Assembly: GCA_020152595.1 (NCBI GenBank)
Contig: JAIGNY010003204.1
Coordinates: forward strand, 55,001-119,000
DNA: 64,000 bases
Source of the DNA: Chiridota heheva
Lineage: Eukaryota > Echinodermata > Holothuroidea > Apodida > Chiridotidae
Direction of reading: 5' to 3'
The notes beneath the pieces are model-generated. The model did not search any database. It was not told the origin of the DNA and was given only the letters and a program-made list of their open reading frames with translations. Below are positions 32,024 to 43,007 of this stretch, in pieces (the first letter of the stretch is position 1; every line of letters starts with the position of its first letter). The position numbers and the translations under genes were made by a program.

Positions 32024-35000
32024 CTATTTTGACAAACTGTCAAGATACTGTATAGCCATACCACCTGTCTAAAAGTGGATTATTTTGACAAACTGTCAAG
32101 ATATACTGTAGCCATGCCTTCTGTCTAAAAGTGGATTATTTTGACAAACTGTCAAGATATAGCCATGCCTCCTGTCTAAAAGTGAATTATTTTGACAAAC
32201 TGTCAAGATATAGTCATGCCTCCTGTCTAAAAGTGGATTATTTTGACAAACTGTCAAGATATAGCCGTACCTCCTGTCTAAAAGTGGATTATTTTGACAA
32301 TCTGTCAGGTATAGCCGTACCTCCTGTCTAAAAGTGGATTATTTTGACAAACTGTCAAGATATAGCCGTACCTCCTGTCTAAAAGTGGATTATTTTGACA
32401 AACTGTCAAGATATAGCCGTACCTCCTGTCTAAAAGTGGATTATTTTGACAAAGTGTCAAGATATAGTCATACCTCCTGTCTAAAAGTGGATTATTTTGA
32501 CAAACTGTCAAGATATAGCCGTACTTCCTGTCTAAAAGTGGATTATTTTGACAAACTGTCAAGATATAGCCGTACCTCCTGTCTAAAAGTGGATTATTTT
32601 GACAATCTGTCAGGTATAGCCTTGCCTCCTGTGTAAAAGTGGATTATTTTGACAAACTGTCAAGATATAGCCATACCTCCTGTCTAAAAGTGGATTATTT
32701 TGACAAACTGTCAAGATATAGCCGTACCTCCTGTCTAAAAGTGGATTATTTTGACAAACTGTCAAGATATAGTCATACCTCCTGTCTAAAAGTGGATTAT
32801 TTTGACAAACTGTCAAGATATAGCCGTACCTCCTGTCTAAAAGTGGATTATTTTGACAAACTGTCAAGATATAGCCATACCTCCTGTCTAAAAGTGGATT
32901 ATTTTGACAAACTGTCAAGATATAGTCATACCTCCTGTCTAAAAGTGGATTATTTTGACAAACTGTCAAGATATAGCCGTACCTCCTGTCTAAAAGTGGA
33001 TTATTTTGACAAACTGTCAAGATATAGCCATACCTTCTGTCTAAAAGTGGATTATTTTGACAAACTGTCAAGATATAGTCATACCTCCTGTCTAAAAGTG
33101 GATTATTTTGACAAACTGTCAAGATATAGCCGTACCTCCTGTCTAAAAGTGGATTATTTTGACAATCTGTCAAGATATAGCCGTACCTCCTGTCTAAAAG
33201 TGGATTATTTTGACAAACTGTCAAGATATAGTCATACCTCCTGTCTAAAAGTGGATTATTTTGACAATCTGTCAAGATATAGCCGTACCTCCTGTCTAAA
33301 AGTGGATTATTTTGACAAACTGTCAAGATATAGCCGTACCTCCTGTCTAAAAGTGGATTATTTTGACAAACTGTCAAGATATAGCCGTACCTCCTGTCTA
33401 AAAGTGGATTATTTTGACAAACTGTCAAGATATAGCCATACCTCCTGTCTAAAAGTGGATTATTTTGACAAACTGTCAAGATATAGTCATACCTCCTGTC
33501 TAAAAGTGGATTATTTTGACAATCTCTCAGGTATAGCCTTGCCTCCTGTCTAAAAGTGGATTATTTTGACAAACTGTCAAGATATAGCCATACCTCCTGT
33601 CTAAAAGTGGATTATTTTGACAAATTGTTAAGATATAGCCATACCTCCTGTCTAAAAGTGGATTATTTTGACAAACTGTCAAGATATAGCCATACCTCCT
33701 GTCTAAAAGTGGATTATTTTGACAAACTGTCAAGATATAGTCATACCTCCTGTCTAAAAGTGGATTATTTTGACAAACTGTCAAGATATAGCCGTACCTC
33801 CTGTCTAAAAGTGGATTATTTTGACAATCTGTCAGGTATAGCTGTACCTCCTGTCTAAAAGTGGATTATTTTGACAAACTGTCAAGATATAGCCATGCCT
33901 CCTGTCTAAAAGTGGATTATTTTGACAAACTGTCAAGATATAGCCGTACCTCCTGTCTAAAAGTGGATTATTTTGACAATCTGTCAGGTATAGCCTTGCC
34001 TCCTGTCTAAAAGTGGATTATTTTGACAAACTGTCAAGATATAGCCATACCTCCTGTCTAAAAGTGGATTATTTTGACAAATTGTTAAGATATAGCCATA
34101 CCTCCTGTCTAAAAGTGGATTATTTTGACAAACTGTCAAGATATAGCCATACCTCCTGTCTAAAAGTGGATTATTTTGACAAATTGTTAAGATATAGCCA
34201 TACCTCCTGTCTAAAAGTGGATTATTTTGACAAACTGTCAAGATATAGTCATACCTCCTGTCTAAAAGTGGATTATTTTGACAAACTGTCAAGATATAGC
34301 CGTACCTCCTGTCTAAAAGTGGATTATTTTGACAAACTGTCAAGATATAGCCATACAGTACCTCCTGTCTAAAAGTGGATTCTTTTGACAAACTGTCAAG
34401 ATATAGCCGTACCTCCTGTCTAAAAGTGGATTATTTTGACAAACTGTCAAGATATAGTCATACCTCCTGTCTAAAAGTGGATTATTTTGACAAACTGTCA
34501 AGATATAGCCGTACCTCCTGTCTAAAAGTGGATTATTTTGACAATCTGTCAAGATATAGCCATACCTCCTGTCTAAAAGTGGATTATTTTGACAAACTGT
34601 CAAGATGTAGCCATGCCGCCTGTCTAAAAGTGGATTATTTTGACAAACTGTCAAGATATAGTCATATCTCCTGTCTAAAAGTGGATTATTTTGACAAACT
34701 GTCAAGATATAGCCATACCTCCTGTCTAAAAGTGGATTATTTTGACAAACTGTCAAGATATAGTCATACCTCCTGTCTAAAAGTGGATTATTTTGACAAA
34801 CTGTCAAGATATAGCCGTACCTCCTGTCTAAAAGTGGATTATTTTGACAAACTGTCAAGATGTAGCCATGCCGCCTGTCTAAAAGTGGATTATTTTGACA
34901 AACTGTCAAGATATAGTCATATCTCCTGTCTAAAAGTGGATTATTTTGACAAACTGTCAAGATATAGCCATACCTCCTGTCTAAAAGTGGATTATTTTGA

Positions 35001-35861
35001 CAAACTGTCAAGATATAGTCATACCTCCTGTCTAAAAGTGGATTATTTTGACAAACTGTCAAGATATAGCCGTACCTCCTGTCTAAAAGTGGATTATTTT
35101 GACAAACTGTCAAGATATAGCCGTACCTCCTGTCTAAAAGTGGATTATTTTGACAAACTGTCAAGATATAGTCATGCCTCCTGTCTAAAAGTGGATTATT
35201 TTGACAAACTGTCAAGATATAGTCATACCTCCTGTCTAAAAGTGGATTATTTTGACAAACTGTCAAGATATAGCCGTACCTCCTGTCTAAAAGTGGATTA
35301 TTTTGACAATCTGTCAAGATATAGCCATACCTCCTGTCTAAAAGTGGATTATTTTGACAAACTGTCAAGATGTAGCCATACCTCCTGTCTAAAAGTGGAT
35401 TATTTTGACAAACTGTCAAGATATAGTCATACCTCCTGTCTAAAAGTGGATTATTTTGACAAACTGTCAAGATATAGCCGTACCTCCTGTCTAAAAGTGG
35501 ATTATTTTGACAATCTGTCAAGATATAGCCACACCTCCTGTCTAAAAGTGGATTATTTTGACAAACTGTCAAGATATAGCCATACCTCCTGTCTAAAAGT
35601 GGATTATTTTGACAAACTGTCAAGATATAGCCGTACCTCCTGTCTAAAAGTGGATTATTTTGACAATCTGTCAAGATATAGCCATACCTCCTGTCTAAAA
35701 GTGGATTATTTTGACAAACTGTCAAGATATAGCCATACCTCCTGTCTAAAAGTGGATTATTTTGACAAATTGTTAAGATATAGCCATACCTCCTGTCTAA
35801 AAGTGGATTATTTTGACAAACTCTCAAGATATAGTCATGCCTCCTGTCTAAAATTGGATTC
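32024..35861. repeat. 51-bp satellite array, about 75 copies, with higher-order repeats
   Basis: A 3.8-kb head-to-tail array. The 51-bp unit contains GTGGATTATTTTGACAAACT, GTCAAGATATAGCC and CCTCCTGTCTAAAA. As 51 is 17 codons and the unit lacks stops in one frame of each strand, frames of ~508 codons on + (unit VDYFDKLSRYSRTSCLK) and ~507 on - (unit NNPLLDRRYGYILTVCQ) run through it. A shortened variant (CTGTCAGGTATAGCC, one base less) at ~32306, 32612, 33529, 33833 and 33986 shifts the frame and cuts the open frames into blocks. A five-unit block recurs exactly 255 bp apart (34601 and 34856). It lies in a TAF10 intron. Confidence 0.97.
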
Positions 35862-36039
35862 AACTATGGCACCCAATTTTGTTAAAACTTTGTATTCTTA
35901 GCTGTGGGAAATTTTCAGCAGATTTTGATCAAAGACATCAACAAGTGTGTTAAAAAGTGATCTTACTGTGCAAAGTTTGATGTCATGCAGTACTTGCAGA
36001 TTTAAGTTTTGTATGTACTTCTTTAAAAAATGATATACA

Positions 36040-36378
36040 TTTTTCATTTATTTGGAGTGTAAGGGTCATGAGCAGTGGGCACATCATATTCCTGGCAAAT
36101 GCATGTTATACCCCATCTCAATAATTACAAAATAATAATATTTTCAATTATTTAGAATGAGGCAACTAATTTTCAAAGAAATAAATAAACATTTATCTTA
36201 GATCTGCAGTTTATGACATCACACTTTACACTGCTAGGTCACTTTTCAACACACTTGCGCAATCTTTGAAATGTAATAACTCCAAAGAGGAATAAGATAT
36301 TAACATGATCTCTAATGTGTTCCTTAATTAGTCTTCTTTCAGGCATAAGAAAATAAACTCCACGGGAATATTCCTTTA
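36040..36378 (+). mobile_element. Diverged relative of TTAA-flanked MITE (family T)
   Basis: Shares CAAAGAAATA..AAACATTT, TATGACATCA and the terminal ACGGGAATATTCCTTTAA with the copies at 19.5 and 27 kb. The left end is not defined. The final 120 bp before TAF10 exon c (to 36497) show only a short pyrimidine tract. Confidence 0.45.
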
Positions 36379-36497
36379 ACGGATTGTAACAGAATATGTT
36401 TTTATTTACATAGTTTGAACTGGGTTTTTCAGCAATTTAGATAATGTTGCACCTCTCCATAGACCTTACCATGCACCTTTCTTTTCATCTGCTTCAG

Positions 36498-36609
36498 GGT
36501 CAGGATTATTTCTCTCTCAGCTCAAAAGTTCATTTCTGATATTGTGAATGATGCACTGCAGCATTGCAAGATGAAAGGATCAGTCCAAACTTCAAGAAGA
36601 CCAGGAAAG
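36498..36609 (+). CDS. TAF10: TAF10 coding exon c
   Basis: Acceptor tcatctgcttcag and donor GTACAC bound 112 nt. The first base completes the split codon from exon b. The exon then encodes VRIISLSAQKFISDIVNDAL and QHCKMKGSVQTSRRPGK, the central histone-fold helix region of TAF10 and the basic linker, and ends at a codon boundary. The residues are almost identical to vertebrate TAF10 (ISLAAQKFISDIANDALQHC). The donor lies only 43 bp before a LINE target duplication. Confidence 0.95.
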
Positions 36610-36651
36610 GTACACTTTCTTTTCGTTCATTTTTCTCTCAATATCTCAATT

Positions 36652-37990
36652 TCTAAATACCTGATTGAATGAAACCCTCAGGATTTGCTTGGGTGCCTAC
36701 ATGACCTCCCCCATCACCAGCCTTCACATTGAAGCCAATGAACCCCTGTTCTGCTAAGATGTAGAAAGCTTAGCCTTTCCTACGCTTTTAGAGCCCTCAC
36801 CAACACTTGAACCCTGTTTACAACCTCATTAGGTATCCCAATTTCTCCACCCTCTTTGATAGGACTAAAAGCCTACCCTTCAGCTTACGCAACAAACCTG
36901 ACCTCCATCATCTCAAGATCAGCCCCGCCACTCTTGGCACCTTCTCCTGGCCCACTTTTCCTCTCTAGGCCTACCTCCTTCTGTCCACCTGGGCCTTTCC
37001 ACTCATCACAAAGCCCAAACCCACCCCAACCTTTTATCAACTTTCACAACCAAATTAAAGACCAACTATCCAACTACACCTCCATCTATACTGATGGCTC
37101 CAAGGAAGGCAACAAGACAACTGCTGTTGTCATCATTCAAGACATCACCCTCAGTAGCAGGCTTCCTAACTACTCGGCCATCTTCTTGACCAATACCAAG
37201 CCATCCTGCTCACCCTCAACTATCTTGTGTACTCCCCGCTCAGACACTTCGCCATCTTCTCAGACTCCAAGTCTGTCCTTACTTCTTTACTCAACCGTAA
37301 GTGGGATAACCTTCACATACCACCTTCTCCTCCGTAAACTCCTTTCGAGACCCCCTTCTGTAGGAAAAGTATTTTCTTAAGGATACCCAGCCATGTTGGC
37401 ATCCCCGAAAATGACAAAGCTGATTCAGATGATTAGCTTGCCCTCAACTTCCCCCTACCCCCTCTCCAAAAACCCATTCTGACATTAAACCACATATCGC
37501 TTTCCTTGTTCGTGACCCCTGGCAAACCTCATGGAAATCCCAAAGAGATAACAAACTCCACAACATCCAGCCCACCATTCCGACCAAACCCACCATCCAC
37601 AATCTCATCCATATAGACAACGTCCACCACTCCTTGCCTGCCCTCTGTACAACCTCCCCAGAGCTTCATTCCCCCTCACAACGCCATAACCAAGCTCTTC
37701 CAGAATAAGCCTCCGGATAAAATCATCTTCTTCCTTCATCATACCTCCCCCTACAACCATATTTAGTCCTCCTCTCCCATCCCCCCTACCTACTTTTACC
37801 TTTTTCCATTTTTTCTAAACCCCTGCACTTCCTCTTTCGATCCTAGCTTCCTGGCTATTAGCCCCTTTACTTCTCTCAAGACTCCTCCTAGTATCTTTTT
37901 TTTCTTACCTCTGGAATGATCTCACCTCTCAGGCACAATTTGACCCTCACTGTCATGGTGCCATTAAGCCTTCATCAAATCTAAATACCT
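36652..37990 (+). mobile_element. RNase-H-type LINE with 11-bp target-site duplication
   Basis: An 11-bp direct repeat TCTAAATACCT lies at 36652-36662 and 37980-37990. Inside, a decayed frame starts with the connector region (LGAYMTSPITSLHIEANEP), followed by the RNase H opening (SIYTDGSKEGNKTTAVVI), a broken RNase H body, and the family 3' terminus (CACCTCTCAGGCACAATTTG). Stops and frameshifts make it inactive. It is in the same orientation as TAF10 and begins 43 bp into the intron. Confidence 0.88.
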
Positions 37991-38049
37991 TTATACTAGT
38001 ATTGCCGGTGTTTACTGTGTGCATATCAAAGGTTACTGTGTGTACGTTA

Positions 38050-38770
38050 GTTCAGAGTTCAAGCAAGTCCATCTTACATGAAAGAGGACTTCAAAAGAAT
38101 CAAGATGGTGAAGAAATCATTCAAAAAAGTTATTCCGTCATTTGCGTAGAAACAATTGAAATCAGACTAGTTGTGATATATTTATGCATGACCAAGACTG
38201 AGCCTCTTATCCACTGTGTAAGGAACTGAGATTCTTGGTACACATCCTTCGTTTCCCAGAGCCTGCTAAAAGATATGCTCTCTACATACCAACTCATGGC
38301 AGAAGAAGACCGGGATCCCACGCACCTCTTATGTTAACTACATTCAATGTATGTTAGGGTGTTATGAAGACATCCAAGCAAAACAGATAGCCACACTCGC
38401 CAAAGATCGCTATGCATGGAGAAATCTTGTTGTCACTTGCTCCGCAACCAAAGGATGATGATGATGAGATGCCATAGCCTCAGATTCTTCAAAGTCTTTA
38501 TGTATTCAATTATATTTTGTCCTGCGATTTTATCGCTTAAAAAACTATGGGATATGACAAAAAAGTAGTAAAACTGAATCTAGGAAGGGAATTTATAATA
38601 TACCACTTAAAAAAAGTTCACATGAGGAAAATTATTTTAAAAATTGAAAAAAGTATAATACATTAACAATTGTTAAGAATGTACGGATGACAATGCCAAC
38701 TTTCCACAGTAAACTTCACCAGTCATTTCTACACAGATAAGACAGAGCTTTAAACTTGGAAATCTCCAAT
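38050..38770. mobile_element. Long-inverted-repeat MITE (family P), copy 2, with nested LINE
   Basis: The left part (CAAGTCCATCTTACATGAAA, GAGGACTTCAAAAGAATC, ATCAGACTAGTTGTGA) matches 14.53-14.69 kb. The right part (CCAGTCATTTCTACACAGAT, TTTAAACTTGGAAATCTCC) matches 14.94-14.99 kb and, inverted, 43.47 kb. The middle is replaced by the LINE fragment at 38225-38470. Confidence 0.6.
38225..38470 (+). pseudogene. LINE reverse transcriptase C-terminal remnant
   Basis: Encodes, with one frame change near 38318, LRFLVHILRFPEPAKRYALY, HGRRRPGS, PRTSYVNYIQCMLG and LAKDRYAWRNLVVTCSATKG, ending in TGA at 38456. This matches the carboxy-terminal block of endonuclease/reverse-transcriptase LINEs (LGHVLR...P..GRR.PGRP.T.Y..., LA.DR..WR..V..CSA). 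A short (GAT)n tail follows. It is a different lineage from the CR1- and RNase-H-type copies in the window. Confidence 0.75.
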
Positions 38771-38819
38771 TTTTTACTGATTTTGGAGAAGCATTTTGCT
38801 ATTTTCTTGGTTTATTGCA

Positions 38820-39065
38820 TATTTTCTTCCATTTAAAGGGGCAACTAGACCAAAATGTATGGGCGTATTTTTAGGGGGTCCCCGAAAATCAAATGCTTAT
38901 CTAGCATGCAACGGTACAGCAATTTTCTGGTTAATATGAATATTCAAGAGACCCTTTCCCTCACGTTGTCTGTGGGCTATGGAGGCATGAAGTTTATCGA
39001 TTTGTTGTGGATATGAAATTTACAAAACCAAGCACCCTCACTTTTCGGCTTAGTACTAATTTAAG
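38820..39065 (+). repeat. Dispersed repeat, inverted partner at 44.5-45.03 kb
   Basis: GGGCGTATTTTTAGGGGGTC, CTTATCTAGCATGCAACGGT and GGAGGCATGAAGTTTATCGA recur in reverse complement at 44.55-45.03 kb, where the copy is interrupted by a SINE-bearing insertion. Termini are not defined. Confidence 0.65.
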
Positions 39066-39094
39066 TTTAAATTGTTGCTAACTTTCCATTGATA

Positions 39095-39610
39095 TTTAAA
39101 GGTTGTGCAAACCCCAAGCTTTGTTGTATTGCAGGGGCCATGCCCCTCTGTGGGCCTGCCCTGCCCCTCTGGGGTCTGCCCTTCCCCATGGGGTCTTCCC
39201 TTCCCCCTGGGATCTGCCCTTCCCCCTGGGGTCTGCCCTTTTCCCTGGGATAAAAAAAATGTATTTTTTATTTTTTATTATTTTAGATAAACATTTTTTT
39301 AACTTTATCTTAATCAATTTCATAAATGAAATACCTTACATGGATAACACAGAATGACAGCATAGTAAGCAATTGTCCTGTTTGGTTCATGAATTGTCCT
39401 CATCAATATTAGTCAGAATAGTTTAATTCTGAGGTATGATTATAGCGAAAATCCCAGAGCTTCTTCACCATGGGATTGAACTTTACCGACGCCCTTGAAC
39501 TCTACGCCGAAAAGGCGCAGTGCTTAACGCAATCGCGAACGCATTAATGTGCCCCTCAACAATTCTAGCACCCTGCCCCTTTTAAATCAAGCTAGGGGTC
39601 TGGTCGTGGA
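39095..39610. mobile_element. Non-autonomous element with GC-rich core, copy 2
   Basis: The reverse complement matches 4520-4950. The G/C-rich tandem (CTGCCCTTCCCCCTGGGGT-type units) is at ~39130-39245 and the AGACCCCTAGCTTGATTT-type end at ~39600. The two copies are inverted relative to each other, 34.5 kb apart within TAF10 introns. The frames through the core (on both strands) are low-complexity and not genes. Confidence 0.6.
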
Positions 39611-39990
39611 ATTTACAATTGTACATGTCAAAAAACAAATATATTCCTTTCATTTGTCTGATAGGGTAAATTGAATAAAGTGCTATGTTTTTATTTCAAG
39701 ATAATGTACCTGGGTGAAGAAAAAAATGGGTGGGTTTTATGCTGGGGTTGAGAGAATAATTTATTTTACAGGCAATGGTAATATTGAATGGTACCAATTA
39801 ACTGATTAATTGTACCACTGATGTTCTGTTAGCAAGAGCTGATATGAAGAACCGTCTCAAGTTGTATTTTATTCAATTAGTCTATTTTGTTGAGGTTTTC
39901 TTTTTAGATTATATATAAAAATGACATATATTATTATATATTACATTTTGATGTTTTATTAATCTTGTTTTTTTCTGTTCTTTTTAATAG

Positions 39991-40080
39991 GACAAGAGAT
40001 ACACTTTATCTATGGAGGACCTCAGTTCCGCACTGTTTGATCATGGAATCAACGTAAAGAAGCCAATGTACTTTTCCTGA
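39991..40080 (+). CDS. TAF10: TAF10 terminal coding exon d
   Basis: Acceptor ttctttttaatag precedes DKRYTLSMEDLSSALFDHGI and NVKKPMYFS, then TGA at 40078-40080. This is the C-terminal end of TAF10 ([26 protein letters not shown] in vertebrates), including the invariant INVKKP motif, and closes the histone fold. It starts at a codon boundary, in phase with exon c. Confidence 0.95.
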   Translation, partial: DKRYTLSMEDLSSALFDHGINVKKPMYFS

Positions 40081-40326
40081 TGTTTCCGACCGACAATGTT
40101 TCACCTGGTTAGGATTAGCTAGTCACCATCTGACATAAATTTACATTCAACCAGGGCGGAATTCAAGTGAATTGAGGCATAATGAACAATGCATGTGTAA
40201 TGTGGGGAAAAAGAGAACCTTGTTCCACCCAAGGCTGTATTCCATGCATTGATTATGTTTGGCTTGGAAAATCCCTTTAGAGGATAAGTATATAACATGA
40301 TGGGGTAATTAAAGTATACCATTCAT

Positions 40327-40801
40327 GGTAGCACGGAACTAATAAAGTATCACTCCGCCATCCAAAAATGAGAACTCTCAGAGAAAAGGCTAATAAAAAT
40401 ATTTTTAAGAGGTCTCATGTCATGGGACAAGAAGCTGAGATGTTGAAAATTTCAGGAATGGTAGAGAAAGGATAGTTCTTTACTGTGCATATCCAAACTT
40501 GACGAGATTTGTTTCATTAAAAGTTTCATGGGGAACTATTTTACCATGGATCCATTCCCAAATTGAAGTGATTTGGTGAGGGTATAAAACACCTCTTCAC
40601 TTTAGCCAAAAAAAAAAAAGCCAAAACCTCTGGTGACCCCCTATTGAAAGTACCCTCTATGATCCGAGAGATATTAGATGGTACTTTTTGGAAAACATCA
40701 CAAAAGATACCACATCTATAAAATTCTGGTACAAAAAGGACCCTGAACTTGACTCTTTCATCATAGGCTTCAATGGGGCAAATAATTAGTTCCGTGCTAC
40801 C
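40327..40801. mobile_element. MITE in the TAF10 3' flank
   Basis: Perfect 17-bp terminal inverted repeats GGTAGCACGGAACTAAT (40327-40343) and ATTAGTTCCGTGCTACC (40785-40801), flanked by TCAT on both sides (40323-40326 and 40802-40805). No coding capacity. It starts 247 bp after the TAF10 stop codon and its left end contains AATAAA at 40341-40346 in the sense direction of TAF10. Confidence 0.82.
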
Positions 40802-41001
40802 TCATGTCATAAAACGCCCATAATGTATTTTGCATGGGATGGTACTTGTTTGCAAACAAATGTAAATATGGAAGTAAAGTGTCAGAGAGATTGAACAAAA
40901 CTATTTCCTTTTTAAGATATTAATATATATTGATCTTTGATAAGTTTTTTTGTGAGGTGCAAGTCTGATATATTTGTGTCTTCAGATAAAATGTTTTGAC
41001 C

Positions 41002-41145
41002 TTTGAAATATCAATCAAAGTAAGCAAGTCATTTTTCCTTTGAAATAACAATCAAAGTAAGCAAGTCATTTTACTTTGAAATATCTATCAAAGTAAGCAA
41101 GTCATTTTACTTTGAAATATCATTCAAAGTAAGCAAGTCATTTTT
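41002..41145. repeat. About 37-bp tandem repeat in TAF10 3' region
   Basis: Four units of TTTGAAATATCAATCAAAGT plus AAGCAAGTCATTTT with small substitutions. If the TAF10 transcript ends near 41345, these units are in its 3' untranslated region. Confidence 0.9.
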
Positions 41146-41321
41146 GTTTTATGATGTTTTGTTACGTGGCGGAATTTGGATTAAAGGTTACAGTGAACCA
41201 CACAATTGTGAACAAGGAATATGTATTGCAGATGATGGAGGATGTAGCAATTGATAATTTGTGCTCAAATTTTGGAATATCTGATATTTGACTAGTATAT
41301 CTTCTTTATGTGTTCACATTA

Positions 41322-41327
41322 AATAAA
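41322..41327 (+). terminator. TAF10: Candidate TAF10 polyadenylation signal
   Basis: AATAAA in the context ACATTAAATAAACTATG, 1.24 kb after the stop codon, followed within 35 bp by GT- and T-rich sequence. The earlier AATAAA at 40341 (inside the MITE) is an alternative. No transcript data are available to choose. Confidence 0.45.
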
Positions 41328-41716
41328 CTATGTGACCATTTAATGTTTATAAAATTCTTTGTATTGTCACGACCCATGCATTAAATCCCTGAAAAATGCA
41401 CGACCTTGAGTATTTGGTTTAGTCCATTGTTACAGCAGGTAAATTTCTTAACAAAGCAAAAGAATGTATGTAAACTTTTCTCGTTTTTCATTCTTTTTTG
41501 TTATTATCTCATCACCCACATATCATATACATATATGTGGGGATGAGATATTGTAGTCACTTTACTGTATAGGCAAATAACTGCCTATACCTCCTACACT
41601 ACATGGCCACCCAAGTTGATATTAGGGGGCTGTTGCGGTCCACTAGGGGGTCTCATATGATGACCTCATATTAGGGGTTAGTGGTTATAAGTTTTTGGAA
41701 TGGGACAAAATTTGGT

Positions 41717-41829
41717 GATTTTTGCATCTGTCTTTGTGTGCGTGTGCAACAATTAATTTTGTATCACTTATAACTCAAGCGATACAAAATTAATTGTTGC
41801 GTACGCACACACAGACAGATGCAAAAATC
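41717..41829. repeat. 49-bp inverted repeat abutting a LINE tail
   Basis: The left arm 41717-41765 (GATTTTTGCATCTGTCTTTG to TTTTGTATC) and the right arm 41781-41829 (GATACAAAATTAATTGTTGC to GCAAAAATC) are nearly perfect complements around a 15-base loop. The right arm stops exactly where the LINE 3' fragment begins. Confidence 0.9.
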
Positions 41830-42062
41830 ATGCTTCCCTCTACAACCATATTTAGTCCTCCTCTCTCACCCCCGTCTCTCTACTTTTTTTTCTTCACCCA
41901 TGCACCTTCTCTCTCGATCCCAGCTTTCTGGATTTTAGTTCCTGTGTTTCTCTCAACCTCCCCCTGTTTTCTTTCCTTCCTACCTCTGAAATGATCTAAC
42001 TTCTCAGGCATAATTTGACCCTTGCTGTCGTAGTGCCATTAAGCCCTCATCAAACAAACAAG
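41830..42062 (+). mobile_element. RNase-H-type LINE, 3' end only
   Basis: Starts at the last coding region of the family (CTCTACAACCATATTTAGTC, as in 6.9 and 37.7 kb) and runs through ACTTCTCAGGCATAATTTGA to a (CAAA)n tail. About 230 bp long, extremely 5'-truncated. Confidence 0.8.
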
Positions 42063-42309
42063 CACAATTACAATCAAAAACTTTGATACACACATGAACC
42101 AAAATTGGTGGATGGGTACCTCTGGCCTGGTACTTATGTCTCCAATATTTTGGGGTACAAAGGTAAAAATGTCACAGGTCAAATGAAACAAGCATTTGGT
42201 GATGGCTGTATCTTTTGAAGGAATTTCTTGGTATCTTTACAAATTGCATAGGTGGGTAGAGTTTAACATTCTAACAAAAATTAAGAGTAATTGAAGGTCA
42301 AAAGTCAAA

Positions 42310-42945
42310 GGTCAATTAAGTGCTTTTTATGCAAAATTTTGCACCATTTTAAACTCAAAAAGTACAAGACCTATACCAAACCTATGTTGTACCATGATAC
42401 CAGAATTTGTGCCTATAGACTCTGGAGTCAAAAGATCCAAGTCACAGAGCTATTGACCACTTTTAAGCATTTCCCCCTATAGTTATGGAATGGTAAGTGT
42501 GACGTGAGCATGAATGGTGTCATACAGTAGGGTATGATAAATGTGAAAAATTTCAGAAGTTGTTTCAGTGATTAGGGTCAGGTGAAATATATGATTTTAG
42601 GAGGTAATTATGTTCTAATTTGTACATTTTTGTGCCACTTTAAATTCTAAAAGTGCAAGACCTATATCAATCCTATGTTAGTATCATGATACTGTGCTAC
42701 ATTAAGTTGTGTCCCATAAACTCTGGGGTTAAAAGTTCACAGGTCACAGAGCTAGTGACCCCTTTTAACCATTTCCCCCATAGTTTTGGAATGGTAAGTG
42801 ATCTGATCATGGGTGGTGTCATATAGTAGGATAAGATTAATGCCAAAACATTTCAGATGTTGTTTTGGTGGTTAGGGTTAAAGATCAAATATGCGATTTT
42901 AGGGGGTAATTATGTGGTAATTTGTACAATTTAGTACCACGAATG
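42310..42945. repeat. About 300-bp tandem duplication
   Basis: A unit from GCACCATTTTAAACTC (42341) recurs diverged at 42633 (GCCACTTTAAATTC), and a third start is visible at ~42935. Shared blocks: AAGTGCAAGACCTATA, CACAGAGCTA, TTTCCCCCATAGTT and GGTGTCATA. It probably represents an old satellite or element duplicated in tandem. Confidence 0.75.
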
Positions 42946-43007
42946 AAAGTCAAGAAATCGCACTGAGTACTGTTCAATTCATTTCAATTTATTTGCAAAG
43001 TCCTCCA

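Larger units (their letters stand above)
4224..41345 (+). other. TAF10: TAF10 gene span (partial, 5' exon missing)
   Basis: Span of the only host gene recognised. TAF10 is a small nuclear histone-fold subunit shared by TFIID and the SAGA coactivator; in characterised species it dimerises with TAF3, TAF8 or a SAGA partner. The four visible exons encode about 148 residues without a frameshift or premature stop: a poorly conserved Ser/Thr-rich N-terminal part, then the conserved core from LLNHMEDYAPT to the C-terminal NVKKPMYFS. Intron phases are consistent (1, 0, 2, 0). Introns are 24,336, 7,694 and 3,381 bp and packed with repeats. The first visible exon begins in phase 1, so at least one upstream coding exon exists, and I could not find it in 1-4223. 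The 3' end is inferred from AATAAA at 41322. Confidence 0.9.

Noticed and set aside
34340-35901. Antiparallel ~508- and ~507-codon frames
   Set aside because: Both come from a stopless 51-bp satellite unit (17 codons). Unit variation is shared by both strands and one-base-short units break the frames in blocks.
39096-39357. Gly/Arg/Pro-rich small proteins on both strands
   Set aside because: They fall on a GC-rich tandem core of a non-autonomous element that recurs inverted at 4.8 kb.
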